DNA from: Phoronis australis
Taxonomy: Eukaryota; Phoronida; Phoronidae
Reading direction: 5' to 3'
NCBI GenBank assembly: GCA_002633005.1
Contig: NMRA01000814.1
Location: 7,515-71,514 of the forward strand
DNA: 64,000 nucleotides
In this document: positions 1 to 9,954 of the stretch, piece by piece
How the letters are laid out: each line of letters starts with the position of its first letter
How positions within the stretch are numbered: position 1 is the first letter of the stretch
Program-made: the position numbers and the translations under genes
The notes under the pieces: model-generated
Seen by the model: the letters and a program-made list of their open reading frames with translations, nothing else
Told to the model about the DNA's origin: nothing
Database searches by the model: none

Positions 1-170
1 GGTATCGAGCCAGTAAAGGACCAGTACCACGCCATTACTGGGCCAGTACACCAATAACCGGTTTCGGCCCTGTAAAGGGCCAGTATTGACAGACTGCGTT
101 GGCCCAGTACAGGGCCATTGATGGGCTCCTATGAAGCCAGTACACTAGCTGTGACTTACAAGAAGAAAAG
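1..170. repeat. Cluster of CCAGTAC / GGGCCAGTA motifs
   Basis: Short direct and inverted copies of GGGCCAGTA and TACTGGGCC recur every 15-30 bases. The same motifs recur at about 4905-5015, partly in inverted order. Clusters like this are typical of the subterminal regions of some cut-and-paste DNA transposons, so the two clusters could be the two ends of one element that fills 1-5 kb. No clean terminal repeat or target duplication is visible because the left end is cut by the window. The transposon reading is inference. Confidence 0.45.
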
Positions 171-831
171 ATTCTTGTTCTTTAATACTTTTATTACTAT
201 GAAACTGCTCAGGTAAAATACTTACAAAAAATTATGAATTATACAAATAACAACTAAGAAACTAATTATTTTGAACAAAACTGTCTCGGGCTTATTAGTG
301 GACTGTCAGCTTCACACAGTCTTCATCCTCCCTCCCTGTCTCCAGCGTCTCGGAACATGGTGCCTCTTTTACTATAAAGTTTGCATTAGCATTACTGTGC
401 TCCTTGACCACAATCCCTGAAATAAAACAAAAACTGCTTAGTATCTTTGAGTACAAACTAAAAGACTCCACTATACATTTTCCAGATAAGTTATGCATAA
501 TAAGAAATACCTAAAGACACTGCATATCATTCCAACAAGAAACTTATTTGCAATGTAGAATCTGCAAGATATAAATGTTTCACTCTTTCTTAACACAAGT
601 ATTACAGCTGGTTGTAGGACTTCTGATTCTTGTAATGAATATTTTCAGAAACTACTTTTTATTCATCACATTTCTTCCCAAAATGTCTATTGTGTATTTT
701 TTACCATTTTTAAATTCCTAAAAAATACTTCACAATCTTACAAAGTCTTATGAGCATCAATTGATGGTTTTGCTCTGTGTTTACACACAATTGACACTGA
801 GGTGACCTTTTCAACTTTNTTCTGGTCGGAA
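171..831. other. No gene recognised
   Basis: AT-rich sequence with short open frames only. I see no domain, no splice-flanked exon and no tandem repeat. Confidence 0.5.
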
Positions 832-905
832 GTGTCATACCTTGTAGTATTATATGTAGTGTATTGGGGACGATCAGAAGCTGAGGACGCCTGTGCATTG
901 AACGT
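832..905. repeat. Dispersed repeat, copy 1 of 3
   Basis: The stretch with ACCTTGTAGTATTAT and GGGGACGATCAGAAGC is repeated at 4420-4540 with the same order of landmarks. Its continuation (GTATAAATCATGTTTTG) is also at 3765-3840. In this copy the homology ends near 890, where the flanking element begins. The family is unknown. Confidence 0.6.
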
Positions 906-985
906 CCATCACGACACTAACAGATCTACGTTTAGGCTTCGAGCGAATCCGAGGCACGTAGGTCGGGAAGGGTTTCCCCCTCTCG

Positions 986-1300
986 TGTAAGATTTGTTGT
1001 GTTTTTTGGGGCACTAGTCGGTTATAATGAACCCTAACTTATTCCAAATAAATCCACTAGGTGTGGGACTTGTTGTGAACCTCTGCTAAAAGTTCAGTCA
1101 GGCCCCTTATAGGCTAACTCATTAGGGCCGGCGCTCACCTGCATTTTTATCTTTCGTCTTCTCTCTTAGTCTTCAGACACCTCTTTCTAGCTCTGCAGAA
1201 CACTAACTAACTAATATCTACACACGAGGGCTACCCGCATAACCCAAACGAGGCTGTCACCTCTGAGCATAGTGACCCGGAACTTCCAGAGTTCACTACA
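986..1300 (-). mobile_element. Long terminal repeat (3' LTR, minus strand)
   Basis: Read on the minus strand this 315 bp segment starts TGTAGTGAACTC and ends AAATCTTACA, so it has the TG...CA ends of an LTR. It is immediately preceded by a purine run, as a 3' LTR should be. No second LTR copy was found in the window, so the element appears 5'-truncated or rearranged. Family assignment is not possible from the ends alone. Confidence 0.55.
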
Positions 1301-1317
1301 CTCCTCCCCCTTTTATT
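1301..1317 (-). other. Polypurine tract next to LTR
   Basis: On the minus strand the sequence AAAAGGGGGAGGAG abuts the TG of the LTR. This is the normal plus-strand primer position for an LTR retroelement and it fixes the element's orientation as minus. Confidence 0.55.
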
Positions 1318-1463
1318 TAAAGGTGAGGTACCCACAAAAAGCCCAAAAAACAAGGAGAGACTACCAGTGCTCAATCCTGACAACCGTCTAAAAAGTCTTA
1401 AACTACCTTGAGATTCCACTCAAGCCAATGGTTATATACATGTTTACGAAAACTAATAAATAA

Positions 1464-1708
1464 ACGGCTAGACAGAATTTCTGTCGCCAATGGTCATTTA
1501 CAGAATGAATGTACCCAGTCTAAAAAGTCCTAAATTAACAAAAACTTCATATGGTCCCAATTTGACCCATTTAAATATAGAAAAGGTACAAAACTACAAA
1601 ACTAATACAAACGGCGAGGAGTGAACTCCTATTGCCAATATATACACAACGGCGAGGAGTGAACTCCTATTGCCATACAAAACGGCGAGGAGCAAGCTCC
1701 TAGTGCCA
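1464..1708. repeat. Four hairpin-forming short repeats
   Basis: Three near-identical 27 bp copies lie at 1611-1637, 1649-1675 and 1682-1708, with a diverged copy at 1464-1489. Each starts ACGGC, ends GCCA, and has a self-complementary core such as AGGAGTGAACTCCT. The core varies between copies with compensating changes (GAGGAGCAAGCTCCT), so the fold and not the sequence seems to be preserved. They lie in the 3' non-coding part of the minus-strand element, between its ORF and the polypurine tract. Confidence 0.6.
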
Positions 1709-1716
1709 GTATCTCC

Positions 1717-2616
1717 TTAAAGGTAACCGCACAGGTGATAGAATATCACCAGCAATCTCCAGTGCAGGAGCAGGGCCACACTAGAGACCTCCACTCCCTT
1801 CCTGTACCGGTCCGCCTCCAAGATGTCGCAGGCCAACTTGAAATCCTGGATATGGTTAGCCGTGTCCCCCGTAATCACCAGCTGTTCTGGCGCCCAAGGA
1901 CTGTGTGCCACCAGTTTTAACACCTCGCTCCATTCCACCCCTGCTAGGTGATCCCGCCTCATTCTGTCAAGCCTTCCCATCCGGGCTCCGGCACGTGACA
2001 AGGTGGAAGCACCTGTCGTATGAAAAAGAGGAGGCAAATGCTCCTGGTACACATGCTCTCGCAGCTGGCTAAAACGCTCACTACACACCGGGCATTTCTG
2101 TAGCCAACGAGGCCCTCCCTGTGACTTCGGGAGGCGGCGTGGTCGGGGCGCTCCACACAACGGTCCTGGGATCACTTCAGGCTTATCCTCCACCCTAACT
2201 CGTAGGGTGATCTTCTGCGGGGCCGCATCGGAGGGGTTGGTCTTTCTCACCGCTGAGTGGGATCGAGGCGCTGGCGCCTTGGCGGTGCCCTCCGACCCTC
2301 TGGCAGGTTCTCTCGATGTTCTTTCTCTTCCTCGAGGAGGATCCTTGGGGCGCACATCAGGGGTGTTGCTGGCCTTTCCTTTCCCTGGCGAGTCCTTTAG
2401 CCGCACATCCACTGCAGCAAAGTGGACTTTTGGCGGTGACTGTGTGGGAGGCTCCGCCTCGGACTCCGACACCTCGTCCAGGATAATATAATCCGACAAA
2501 GACTCTGGCTGGCCAGAATCTTCACCCACCTCGGACACTGAGGAGTCCAGCTCCTGCGGGCTTCCTCCCGTGGTCTTCAAGCTCTGGGTCTTCTGCCCCG
2601 TGGAACCCGTGGCCAT
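1717..2616 (-). CDS. Retroelement-associated protein with one C2H2-like finger
   Basis: An open frame of 299 codons starting at an ATG. Residues 1-140 are low in complexity, rich in S, P, E, G, K and R, and probably disordered. Residues 175-193 form a zinc-finger-like motif, Cys175-x2-Cys178-x9-His188-x4-His193; the spacer between Cys and His is shorter than the classical 12. The rest is basic, then hydrophobic at the C-terminus. It lies upstream, in the same orientation, of the hairpin repeats, polypurine tract and 3' LTR, so it is probably an element-encoded nucleic-acid-binding (gag-like) protein. GC content is clearly higher than in the flanks, which supports a foreign coding origin. I do not recognise the family, and no polymerase is seen with it. 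Confidence 0.5.
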   Translation of the reverse strand: MATGSTGQKTQSLKTTGGSPQELDSSVSEVGEDSGQPESLSDYIILDEVSESEAEPPTQSPPKVHFAAVDVRLKDSPGKGKASNTPDVRPKDPPRGRERTSREPARGSEGTAKAPAPRSHSAVRKTNPSDAAPQKITLRVRVEDKPEVIPGPLCGAPRPRRLPKSQGGPRWLQKCPVCSERFSQLREHVYQEHLPPLFHTTGASTLSRAGARMGRLDRMRRDHLAGVEWSEVLKLVAHSPWAPEQLVITGDTANHIQDFKLACDILEADRYRKGVEVSSVALLLHWRLLVIFYHLCGYL

Positions 2617-2624
2617 TTGTAGTA

Positions 2625-2765
2625 ATAGCCGAGATTACCCGACCCGGGAATCGAACCCGCGACCCCCATAAAACCCGACAAGCGTGCTAACCATTCAGCT
2701 AATAGGCAATTGCCCGTTAGCGAGTAGCTAACAGAGGCTCATATAATTCACCGGAAGCACATCTA
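2625..2765 (-). repeat. tRNA-derived SINE-like sequence, copy 1
   Basis: On the minus strand there is a Pol III A-box-like TAGCTGAATGG (2691-2701) and a perfect B box GGTTCGATTCC (2647-2657), with tRNA-like spacing. A hairpin GTTAGC-loop-GCTAAC (2716-2732) lies upstream. A second copy with the same hairpin is at 50440-50570. It does not fold as an intact tRNA. It ends 10-20 bases before the ATG of the minus-strand ORF at 2616, so it could act as a promoter for that ORF. Confidence 0.6.
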
Positions 2766-2968
2766 CAACATTCCCCCCTTTCCTACGGAACGGGCACGCG
2801 ACAGGAAGGTGAACACCAGGATGTCTCGCATACAGGTCATCAACGTCCCTTGGTACCTTTACCACCACAACACAGGTGAACACAAGGTCGTCTCTCATAC
2901 AGGTCCTTGACTCCTGGAACCTTCCATGCGCGCTGTCCCGAGGTCCGTGGGTACTAGTTGGCAGTGCT

Positions 2969-3463
2969 TCATCGGTAGATCATCCGTTTGCCGACTACGC
3001 CATTCTTTAGTGCCGTTATCTGAGCATCCTTCTTCCCCAGTTTCGTCTGTAGTTGCTCTACGCTGGCCTGTAACTGTCCATGTGATGACATCACACTTTC
3101 TAGGGTGGCAGCCATTTTCCTGGCATCTTGCTTCGATTCCGCTAAAGACTTCTGATTGGCCTGCGCCCTTGACTTCTCCTTCTCTTCCATGCTCTCAATC
3201 CGATTGGCCAATCGCTGACCCTCCTTTACAGCCTCATCTCGTGCCTGTATGGCCAGATTGAAATCTGATTCCTTTCTCTCCAAGTTCTTCTTCATCTGGT
3301 CAAGTTGACTGCTCAGTTGTTGAGTCTTGATTTTGCTAGCACTCAGGTCATTGTGGGCTTTAGAGTACTTTGATTCCACGGAGTTCACTACAGCACGTAT
3401 GCAAAGGGCGGGAACTTCATCTTTCAAAGTTCGCCGGTAGGATTTCAACTTCTGACCTTCGGC
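2969..3463 (-). CDS. Coiled-coil exon of unknown gene
   Basis: On the minus strand a pyrimidine-rich acceptor (TTTTTTAACCAG) precedes an open segment of about 165 codons ending in a stop at 2969. It is rich in K, E, Q, A and S with regular heptad-like spacing (for example SSQLDQMKKNLERKES and LANRIESMEEKEKSRA), which indicates a long coiled coil. An ATG-initiated version of the frame continues to 3541, but that extension runs through the poly-T tract and is probably intronic. The gene is not recognised; a structural or retroelement coiled coil are both possible. Confidence 0.5.
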   Translation of the reverse strand, partial: AEGQKLKSYRRTLKDEVPALCIRAVVNSVESKYSKAHNDLSASKIKTQQLSSQLDQMKKNLERKESDFNLAIQARDEAVKEGQRLANRIESMEEKEKSRAQANQKSLAESKQDARKMAATLESVMSSHGQLQASVEQLQTKLGKKDAQITALKNGVVGKRMIYR

Positions 3464-3740
3464 CTGGTTAAAAAAAAATGAAAATTTTGATTTCACGATT
3501 TTGGGAACTGAAATAGGGACTGATCGAAGAAAAAGTTTCATAACGGGAGTACTTGTTCGAGTTGGAAGGACTTAAACACATCGACAACCTCCTAAGGTGT
3601 TCCTCTATGCGCAAAAGGTATTGATAACAACGTGACTTTGATGGTTTAGTCGGTGCGAGGCATAATTCGCCGAAAAGCTTCCGGCGTACAGAGCGCCTAT
3701 AGCCTCTGCTTCGGGCCAACAGAGGCGATGGTCATTGCCT

Positions 3741-3845
3741 AGAAGATCAGAAGCCGAGAACGTCTGTAGTATAAATCATGTTTTGTATACTCTTACAGAC
3801 ACTGGCATGGCATGCAAAGCGAAAAAATATGAAACTTACCTGAAA
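3741..3845. repeat. Dispersed repeat, copy 2 of 3
   Basis: It matches 4440-4545 over about 100 bases, including GTATAAATCATGTTTTG and CACTGGCATGGCATGC. One ambiguous base (N) lies at 3846. Confidence 0.65.
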
Positions 3846-3847
3846 NC

Positions 3848-4390
3848 ATGTGTGTTTCACTGGGTCACTACAGCCATCCATATCAAATGCGAAACTCAAT
3901 AAATTTACACAAAACAAGGGTTCAGCAAACCATGAGCAATTCAAAGGTGTCCTCATCCTCTGTATAATCCTACCTACAAGGTATGACACTCGGGACAAGG
4001 AATTCCACGGGTGGTTCACTACCAGGAGAAAGAAATTCGCAGTCGAAGAACAAAAATGTTCACAAAAAGCCCCCACACACGTTCTCCTTAGGCCCGTCGA
4101 GGTCAAGGACGGTACGGAAATTGCCGGTGAGTTACGCAAGTAGCGACATCATGACTTTACGCGACAATTCCCGTACCATCCTTGACCTCGACGGGCCTAG
4201 GGAGAATGTGTGTGGGGGCTTTTTGTGAACATTTTTGTTCTTTGACTGCGAATTTCTTACGAAGTCGCCGTAACAGGACACCGTGAATGGTATTGAGAGA
4301 AAGAACGATTCTTCATGGTTTGTTGAACCCCTGTTTTGTGTAAATTTATTGAGTTTTATGTTTGCTATGGACGGCTGAAGTGAAGCACCC
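3848..4390. repeat. Foldback element: 250 bp inverted arms
   Basis: The left arm (about 3850-4128) and right arm (about 4160-4385) are reverse complements of each other with scattered differences. Examples are ACACAAAACAAGGGTTCA against the right arm's TGAACCCCTGTTTTGTGT, and TTCTCCTTAGGCCCGTCGAG against CTCGACGGGCCTAGGGAGAA. The unpaired centre is about 30 bases. Copies 2 and 3 of the dispersed repeat flank it on both sides, which suggests the palindrome was inserted into, or created by inverted duplication inside, that repeat. Long open frames here are arm artefacts. Confidence 0.75.
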
Positions 4391-4404
4391 GTGGAATTTC
4401 TAAT

Positions 4405-4550
4405 CGGGAGAGTCCTACCTTGTAGTATTATGTAGTGTATTGGGGACGATCAGAAGCTGAGGACGTCTGTGGTATAAATCATGTTTTGTATACTCTTACA
4501 GACACTGGCATGGCATGCAAAGTGAAAAAAATATGAAACTTACCAGAAAT
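4405..4550. repeat. Dispersed repeat, copy 3 of 3
   Basis: This is the most complete copy. It joins the landmarks seen separately in copies 1 and 2 (ACCTTGTAGTATTAT, GACGATCAGAAGCTGAGG, GTATAAATCATG, GGCATGGCATGC). Confidence 0.65.
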
Positions 4551-4829
4551 CTGAAGTTCACTGTGAAAATCTTTCACAATTCTGTTACACACGTTGGTTT
4601 CAAACTCTAAACAACTCGAGTGTTCTTCAACGGAAATTTCAAAATGGCGGTTTTTTCATGAAGGTCATCTGGTGGAAAGTTTTCTTTAAAAAATAAAATT
4701 ACACTGTAATACAGCTGCTGGTAATTAATTTTTTATGAAAATTGAAAAGTTTTATTGTCACACATCTGATTTTTAAAAAAAATCAAAAGTTTTAGCCTTC
4801 CAGTGGGCAAGCCTCTAACTGCCCTCTTG

Positions 4830-5020
4830 TGTTCAAGTCTGTGTTTACCGGTCCAATCATACCGGCGAGCCGCTAAGGGAAAGTTCACTGGGTTAGTGTC
4901 GTGGGGACGGTACTGGGCCATTCGTGGCCCAGAAACGTAAACCGGTATACGGTACAAGCGTTATTAAGCAACAGAAATCCAGTACTGGGCCAATACTGTC
5001 ATGTTTACTGGGTCGCGGTT
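4830..5020. repeat. Second CCAGTAC / TACTGGGCC motif cluster
   Basis: Repeated TACTGGGCCA, GGCCCAG and CCGGT motifs match the cluster at the start of the window, in a largely inverted arrangement. It may be the other subterminal region of one DNA element. Confidence 0.45.
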
Positions 5021-5084
5021 ATTTAAATACAGGAAGTGGGGGACGGGAGCACGTGCCTCCCCCCTAACAAAAAATTACAGGCGT

Positions 5085-5400
5085 CAGAGTCAAACCGTGG
5101 CATCCGACTTAAGCGTGAAGCCGGGGACAGCCTAGAAAAGAAAGACTGCGAATACGGACAAGAGAGAAAATTCAAGAGGACATTTGATAACTCAGTATCA
5201 GTGCATGGTTTACCCTTTGAAGACCCTGGCCAGGACATTGTTATTAGGGTTTCTCTTTTTGGAGCATAGGTCGTCTATACGCACTTGAAGACGTGCACTT
5301 TTAAAATCATTAATACATGTATTTCGAAAGTTCGAGAAAACTTGTAAAGCGAAATTTTGCGGAGCGTATTAATTCACTGGATTTTTAAATTCAATAAAAC
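5085..5400. repeat. Dispersed repeat with ORF remnant, copy 1
   Basis: It is homologous in inverted orientation to 13868-14170; shared landmarks are GCATGGTTTACC, CATAGGTCGTCTA and GCGGAGCGTATTAA. A frame on the plus strand (5036-5269) reads through SVSVHGLPFEDPG, and the other copy encodes a close match (SVSVYGLPFEGPD) before a stop. Both therefore probably descend from a coding sequence. The protein family is not recognised. Confidence 0.5.
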
Positions 5401-5847
5401 AATTTTGCGAATGCAAAACTATATTTTTCCATAGATTGCTCTCTAGCAAAGGTTAATAGACACAGCTGTCGCTCTATTTTTTGTTAGTTTTCGAAATGGT
5501 GTATCACTTGAGAAAATTGATTACCTTACAAATAACATCAATTGTTGTGTATTTCCTGATTTTTGACAATATATCTTTCTTAATATAAAGGGGCCCAGTC
5601 CTTCTACCCGAACAACCAAAAATGTGAAAATACAATAAAATTGACTGTCATCGAAAAAGTGGAATTTTGAAGAACGTGAAGGCGACTAATTTTGGACTAT
5701 TTCCAATGGTTAGTTATAAAGCAGTGTTACCTTTTTGCCACGGCATCACAAGAATATCATTTCTTTTGAAGATCGTTACTAGGAGTTATTTATTTGTAAG
5801 TAATTCGTACCTGTCGAAAAGACTGTCGGAGCTACGACTTGAGATGA

Positions 5848-6110
5848 CCATGCATGCGGACACCCAGGGGGGGGGGCTCGGGGGGCTTCAACAGGCCCCC
5901 CATTTGCCGAAATCGGCAAAAAGGTCCGCCTCAGAGAAACAAAAACTCTGAAAAAAGTAGAAAACGAGACAAAAGTCTAATAAAAAAGCCGGGGTAACCA
6001 AAATTCGGCAAACGCACAATTCATAGCTCTGAATGTACCCCGTGAATCTTCGTAAAAGGTCCACATTCTCAAAATTCGAGCTTGCCATTTTAAGGTGAGT
6101 GCGCGCATGC
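5848..6110. mobile_element. MITE, CATGCGC family, copy 1
   Basis: It begins with a diverged CATGCATGCGGACACCCAG and ends with GTGCGCGCATG, an inverted match of about 15 bases. Internal landmarks AAAAGGTCCGCCTC and AAATTCGAGC are shared with the copy at 12861-13108. The interior has no coding capacity. Confidence 0.6.
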
Positions 6111-7300
6111 CGTGTACATGTCGAACAGGGGTATTGGTACTCGAAGTACTCGCAATCATAAACAAAGATTTCTGAGCCTTTGATTGACATTTAACTTGTG
6201 GACCTCGGAAATGAGCAAAAATACACCTTAATACGTATGCCCCATATCCCATGTTCCCCGGCAGTCAAAAATCAGAGTATGCTTACGGAAATTGCTTATA
6301 ACATTCCATTTTCATAAACAAATTAATTGGTTTCTGATTTACATGTTTATGTATGTCGAAATTTGACAGATTTATGTAAGATTTTTTAACAAGTAGAAGT
6401 TAGACTTGTAAAAATTGATGCTGTTTCACAGAAATTAGTTACAGCCTGAAGTTGGAATAACTCTATAATCCAATCCCCAAATAGTAATAAAGTACACCGA
6501 GACGATTTTTGCCCATTTAAAATAACTCTGGAAGATGTTGATGAAATTGGGACAGTTCCCAAAATTTACTCCCAATTCAAATGACAGTAAATGAATACTC
6601 AGACACAAGATTTTTCGTTTTAACTCACGAACAGGAGATCAAAATGGAAGTAAGTCATTAAATCAAGGTAAACGCATTGCTCATGGAATCGATTGTTGGA
6701 TTCTGATTTACATGTGTATGTCGACTGATTTACAGACGATTTTTTGAGAATTACAAGCTTTCTTGTAAGAAATGGCGATGATTCACGGAGCTTAGTTGCA
6801 GGTTGACATTGGGAAAAGTCGATCTATTGTAAGATCCCCAAATAGCAAAATATCAAACGGTCTCTGTCAATCTGAAGTATGTCTCAATATTATTCAGAAA
6901 TGTCACACAGCTCTACAATTAAAGTGTCCCAAAATGTTCTCAGTTTGGCGAAGTCGCATTCATTTAACCCCCCCCCCCCTTCAATAATTTTTGCCTTCCT
7001 ACGGGCAGAAATAGAAACATGTCGTGGTGAGGAATGTTGTGTGACCGACTTAATGTAAAGAAAATGACTAATTCGATTTTTATTTTAGTAGAGAAATGTA
7101 AGCACGTGCTGCTTCTTTCTGTTCCAATTTCCATAGAAACTAATGGAAGTTTACACCAATTTAGCCAAAATTCGTTACCAATTAACGTTTCAAGGTGGCA
7201 ACATTTTAAAAATATTGATAACATCCTTAGGTTGTAACTAATGACCAAATGGAAACAGAGTTTGTGAATGAAAGTCAGCGTGTAAAGATTTTTAATTATC
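6111..7300. other. No gene recognised
   Basis: AT-rich sequence. Two similar stretches (around 6340-6430 and 6700-6790, each with GATTTACATGT and a run of T followed by CTTGTAA) look like an old local duplication. There is a poly-C run at 6968-6979. No splice-flanked exon with a recognisable domain was seen. Confidence 0.45.
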
Positions 7301-7574
7301 TGTGACGGGACGTTCGTAACTTTACGCTTACTGTAGCAAATTTTCAGTTATTCTCATGCTAATGTCTTTGTTGCGTCTCAGTGCGCCTTTGTTACGAGGG
7401 CATGCGGGCGCGACTGTATGTGTCGGGCACTTCGCTAGCGACAGGCTTAGGAGAAGGGTGTTTCCTTCCTTTGCCTTCGTGAAATTGATCATCATCATGT
7501 GTAACTGAACTGAACGTATGCCTGATGAGGAAAATATACATTTTTGATGCTCAGTGGAGACTTGCTCTGTTACA
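7301..7574 (+). mobile_element. Ty3/gypsy 5' LTR
   Basis: A 274 bp LTR beginning TGTGACGGGACG and ending CTCTGTTACA, so the ends are inverted (TGTGAC/GTTACA). It is preceded by TATC (7297-7300). The same TATC follows the LTR remnant at 9467-9470, giving a 4 bp target duplication for the whole 7301-9466 insertion. A primer-binding site follows directly, which sets the LTR orientation as plus. Confidence 0.8.
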
Positions 7575-7576
7575 TT

Positions 7577-7593
7577 TGGCGCCCAACGTGGGG
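7577..7593 (+). other. Retroelement primer-binding site
   Basis: TGGCGCCCAACGTGGGG lies two bases after the LTR. It begins with TGG, the complement of a tRNA 3' CCA end, as expected for tRNA-primed minus-strand synthesis. Confidence 0.75.
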
Positions 7594-9428
7594 TTGTACG
7601 GGATTTCTGAATGTCGTATAATTTAACAACTGTTTAACCAGATCGCTTTCAAAATTGCGACCCTGATCGCTATGAATCCTGTCCGGAATACCGAGCTTAT
7701 TGAACCATTGCTCAGTCAGAGCCTTGGCAACAGTCAGGGCAGTTTGATTGCGTGTCACAACAACCTGCGTAAACTTCGTGAATACGTCAGTCATCACCAA
7801 GACGTTTTCCCTACCGTCACTGGACGGCTCTAGAACAGTAAAATCAACGGCAAACACTTCATTGGGTCTACATGCAGTCAGTGACTCATGACAGTCCTCG
7901 GTTTCTTGTATGGACCCTTAGAAATTTGACACCTCGCACATGACTTGCAATAGTCTGCCACATCATTTTGCATGCCTATCCAAAAGTAGCGATTGCTAAT
8001 CAAGACAAATGTTCTCTAATACCCTTGGTGCCCAGCTGCAACATGTAGAGACAACATAATCTCACTTCGTAGCGATTGTGGCACAACTAACATACTTAAC
8101 AACTTCATTATCAACTGACGAGACCCTGTTTATGAACAGCATTCCTCGATATAAGTACAGATCATTCCAATACCTCAAATATTTCCGTACACCGCCATTT
8201 GCGGTGTCATCAGGCTTACGTTTTGCTCGCAAGCATTCCATCACACCACCAAGAATAATATCATTACGTTGTAAATTCACTCATTCGGCGTTTGTTAGAG
8301 CAGGGAATGACGACGAAGTGTCCAACCCACTCCGTGTCGTAACACCACAAAGCAAAGCCTGTCCGTGATCAGGCCACACTATTCTTGACAGCGCGTCAGC
8401 ATCTAAGTTCGACTTACCAGTCTTGTACACAATCTGAAAATTATAGTTCGCTAACTCAGAAACCCACCTCTGAGAGCATGCATCATGCTTAGCTGTAGAC
8501 AATGCATATGTAACAGGGTTATACTACAAACGGCAAACCGCCGTATAGGTAATCGTGAAACTTAGACGTTATGGCCCACTTAAGAGCCAGAAACTCAAGT
8601 TTATGTACAGGATAGCGTTTCCCGGCTTCACTCAAACAACGACTCGCAAAAGCAATTGGTCTATTTAATCCCCCCGACTCCTGAGTGCGTTCAGTAGACG
8701 CTAGGACCTACGCTAGGACCTAGCTAAAACCTAGTCAAAGTCACGTGTTCTCATTTAAAATGTACGGCAATATCTCACGTAATCTCGCGAAGTCTTGCTT
8801 TTTAGCGAGGTCGTAGCGTTACTGAACGGGAGGCTCTGATATAATACCGCACCTAACGACGTCATGCTGGCGTCAATGTGCACAGAAAATGGCTGCATAA
8901 AATCAGCAAATGCCAGTACCGGGCTACTCGTGCACCTGCGTTTAAGTTCTTCAAAAGCATACAACTGTACTGTTCTTTATCACCCTAAACAAACCGTCCA
9001 TTTGAGGTATTAGAAGAATTAGGTTTACGACCCGTTACTCCCTTTGTAAGTGCATGAAGAGGCTGAATAATTGATGCAAAGTCTTGAATAAAGCGACGGT
9101 AAAACCCCACGAAACCTAAAAAACTTTGCAAGTCTTTCACACACTTTGGAACAGGCCAATCCAACACAACTGCTACCTTATCGGGATCACATTCGACCCC
9201 TTGTTGAGAAATCACGTGACCCAAATACACAGTTCGCTGCTTAAAGAACTCACACTTTGACGGCTTAAGTTTCATACCAAACTCACGTACGCGTTGAAAC
9301 ACATTTCTCAATCGGGTTAGACGATTCTCAAATATATCACTAAACACCAAAATATCGTACAACAATATCAAACACTCAGACAAATACAAGTCCCCCATAC
9401 ACGTTGCAGGAGCATTGGTTCATACATA
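7594..9428 (-). pseudogene. Broken Ty3/gypsy pol, inverted in its element
   Basis: Read on the minus strand, fragments occur in the normal order. First is reverse transcriptase (8985-9398; it ends in an LGFVGFYRRFI block typical of the RT thumb/RNase H junction, and the catalytic YxDD box is damaged). RNase H follows (8755-8964 with SVHIDAS; 8281-8502 with NLDADALSR). The integrase linker is at 8062-8280 and the integrase core at 7594-7857 with two acidic positions (AVDFTVLE and IHSDQGRNF). Several frameshifts and stops separate them, so it is not functional. The orientation is opposite to the flanking LTR and primer-binding site. gag, protease and the start of RT are missing. Confidence 0.85.
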
Positions 9429-9466
9429 CACATTTTTGATGCTCAGTGGAGACTTGCTCTGTTACA
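9429..9466 (+). mobile_element. Truncated 3' LTR of the same element
   Basis: The last 36-38 bases of the LTR (TTTTTGATGCTCAGTGGAGA ... GTTACA) are repeated here in the same orientation as at 7301-7574. TATC follows, completing the target duplication. Confidence 0.8.
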
Positions 9467-9658
9467 TATCCTTATTATGCACGACACTTAAAAATCTATT
9501 CCGAACTAATGCCTGTTTTAAGTCATTGAAAGGTTCACTTTGTTTAGTCTTTGTCAAATGAATTTCATCAGTTGGATTTTTATTTGTTGTTGAACATGAT
9601 ATCAAACTTGGTAATATCTCTATTTATCAAAAAATTTACTTGTTTCTCCTTTATTAAG

Positions 9659-9954
9659 GTACTCTGGATGAAGCGTGCAAAATCGTTTCAACTCATCTTG
9701 GAAAAGATTGGAAGATCTTGTATGAAGTCTTGCCGTTCGTTCCACCACGTGACTCAAAGCAGCGACACCTGGACATAGAAGCAATAGACCCGTTTGCATC
9801 TGTGCGCGAGCAAGTTAATGAATCTCTTGAAAAATGGCGCGTTTTCAACAAGAATTCCTCCGTAACCCAGCTGTTGGCCGCGTTAGCTCGGGTTCAACGA
9901 ACAGAGTTGGCACAGATGATAGAAAAAGAGTTTCGGAGTTTGATAATAGGGTAG
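9659..9954 (+). CDS. Terminal exon encoding a death domain
   Basis: A pyrimidine-rich acceptor (TTTCTCCTTTATTAAG) is followed by an open segment of about 98 codons ending at TAG 9952-9954, entered in phase 1. It encodes a death-fold pattern: helix 1 ACKIVSTHLGKDWKILYEVL, then IEAIDPFASVREQVNESLEKW, then VTQLLAALARVQRTELAQMI. The spacing of the W in LGKDWK, the REQV...LEKW block and the LL.AL....R.ELA..I ending match death domains of adaptor and receptor proteins. Death domains mediate homotypic assembly in NF-kB and apoptosis signalling. Upstream exons should lie to the left, beyond the gypsy insertion, but I could not find them. The parent family is therefore unknown, and a captured exon is possible. 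Confidence 0.75.
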
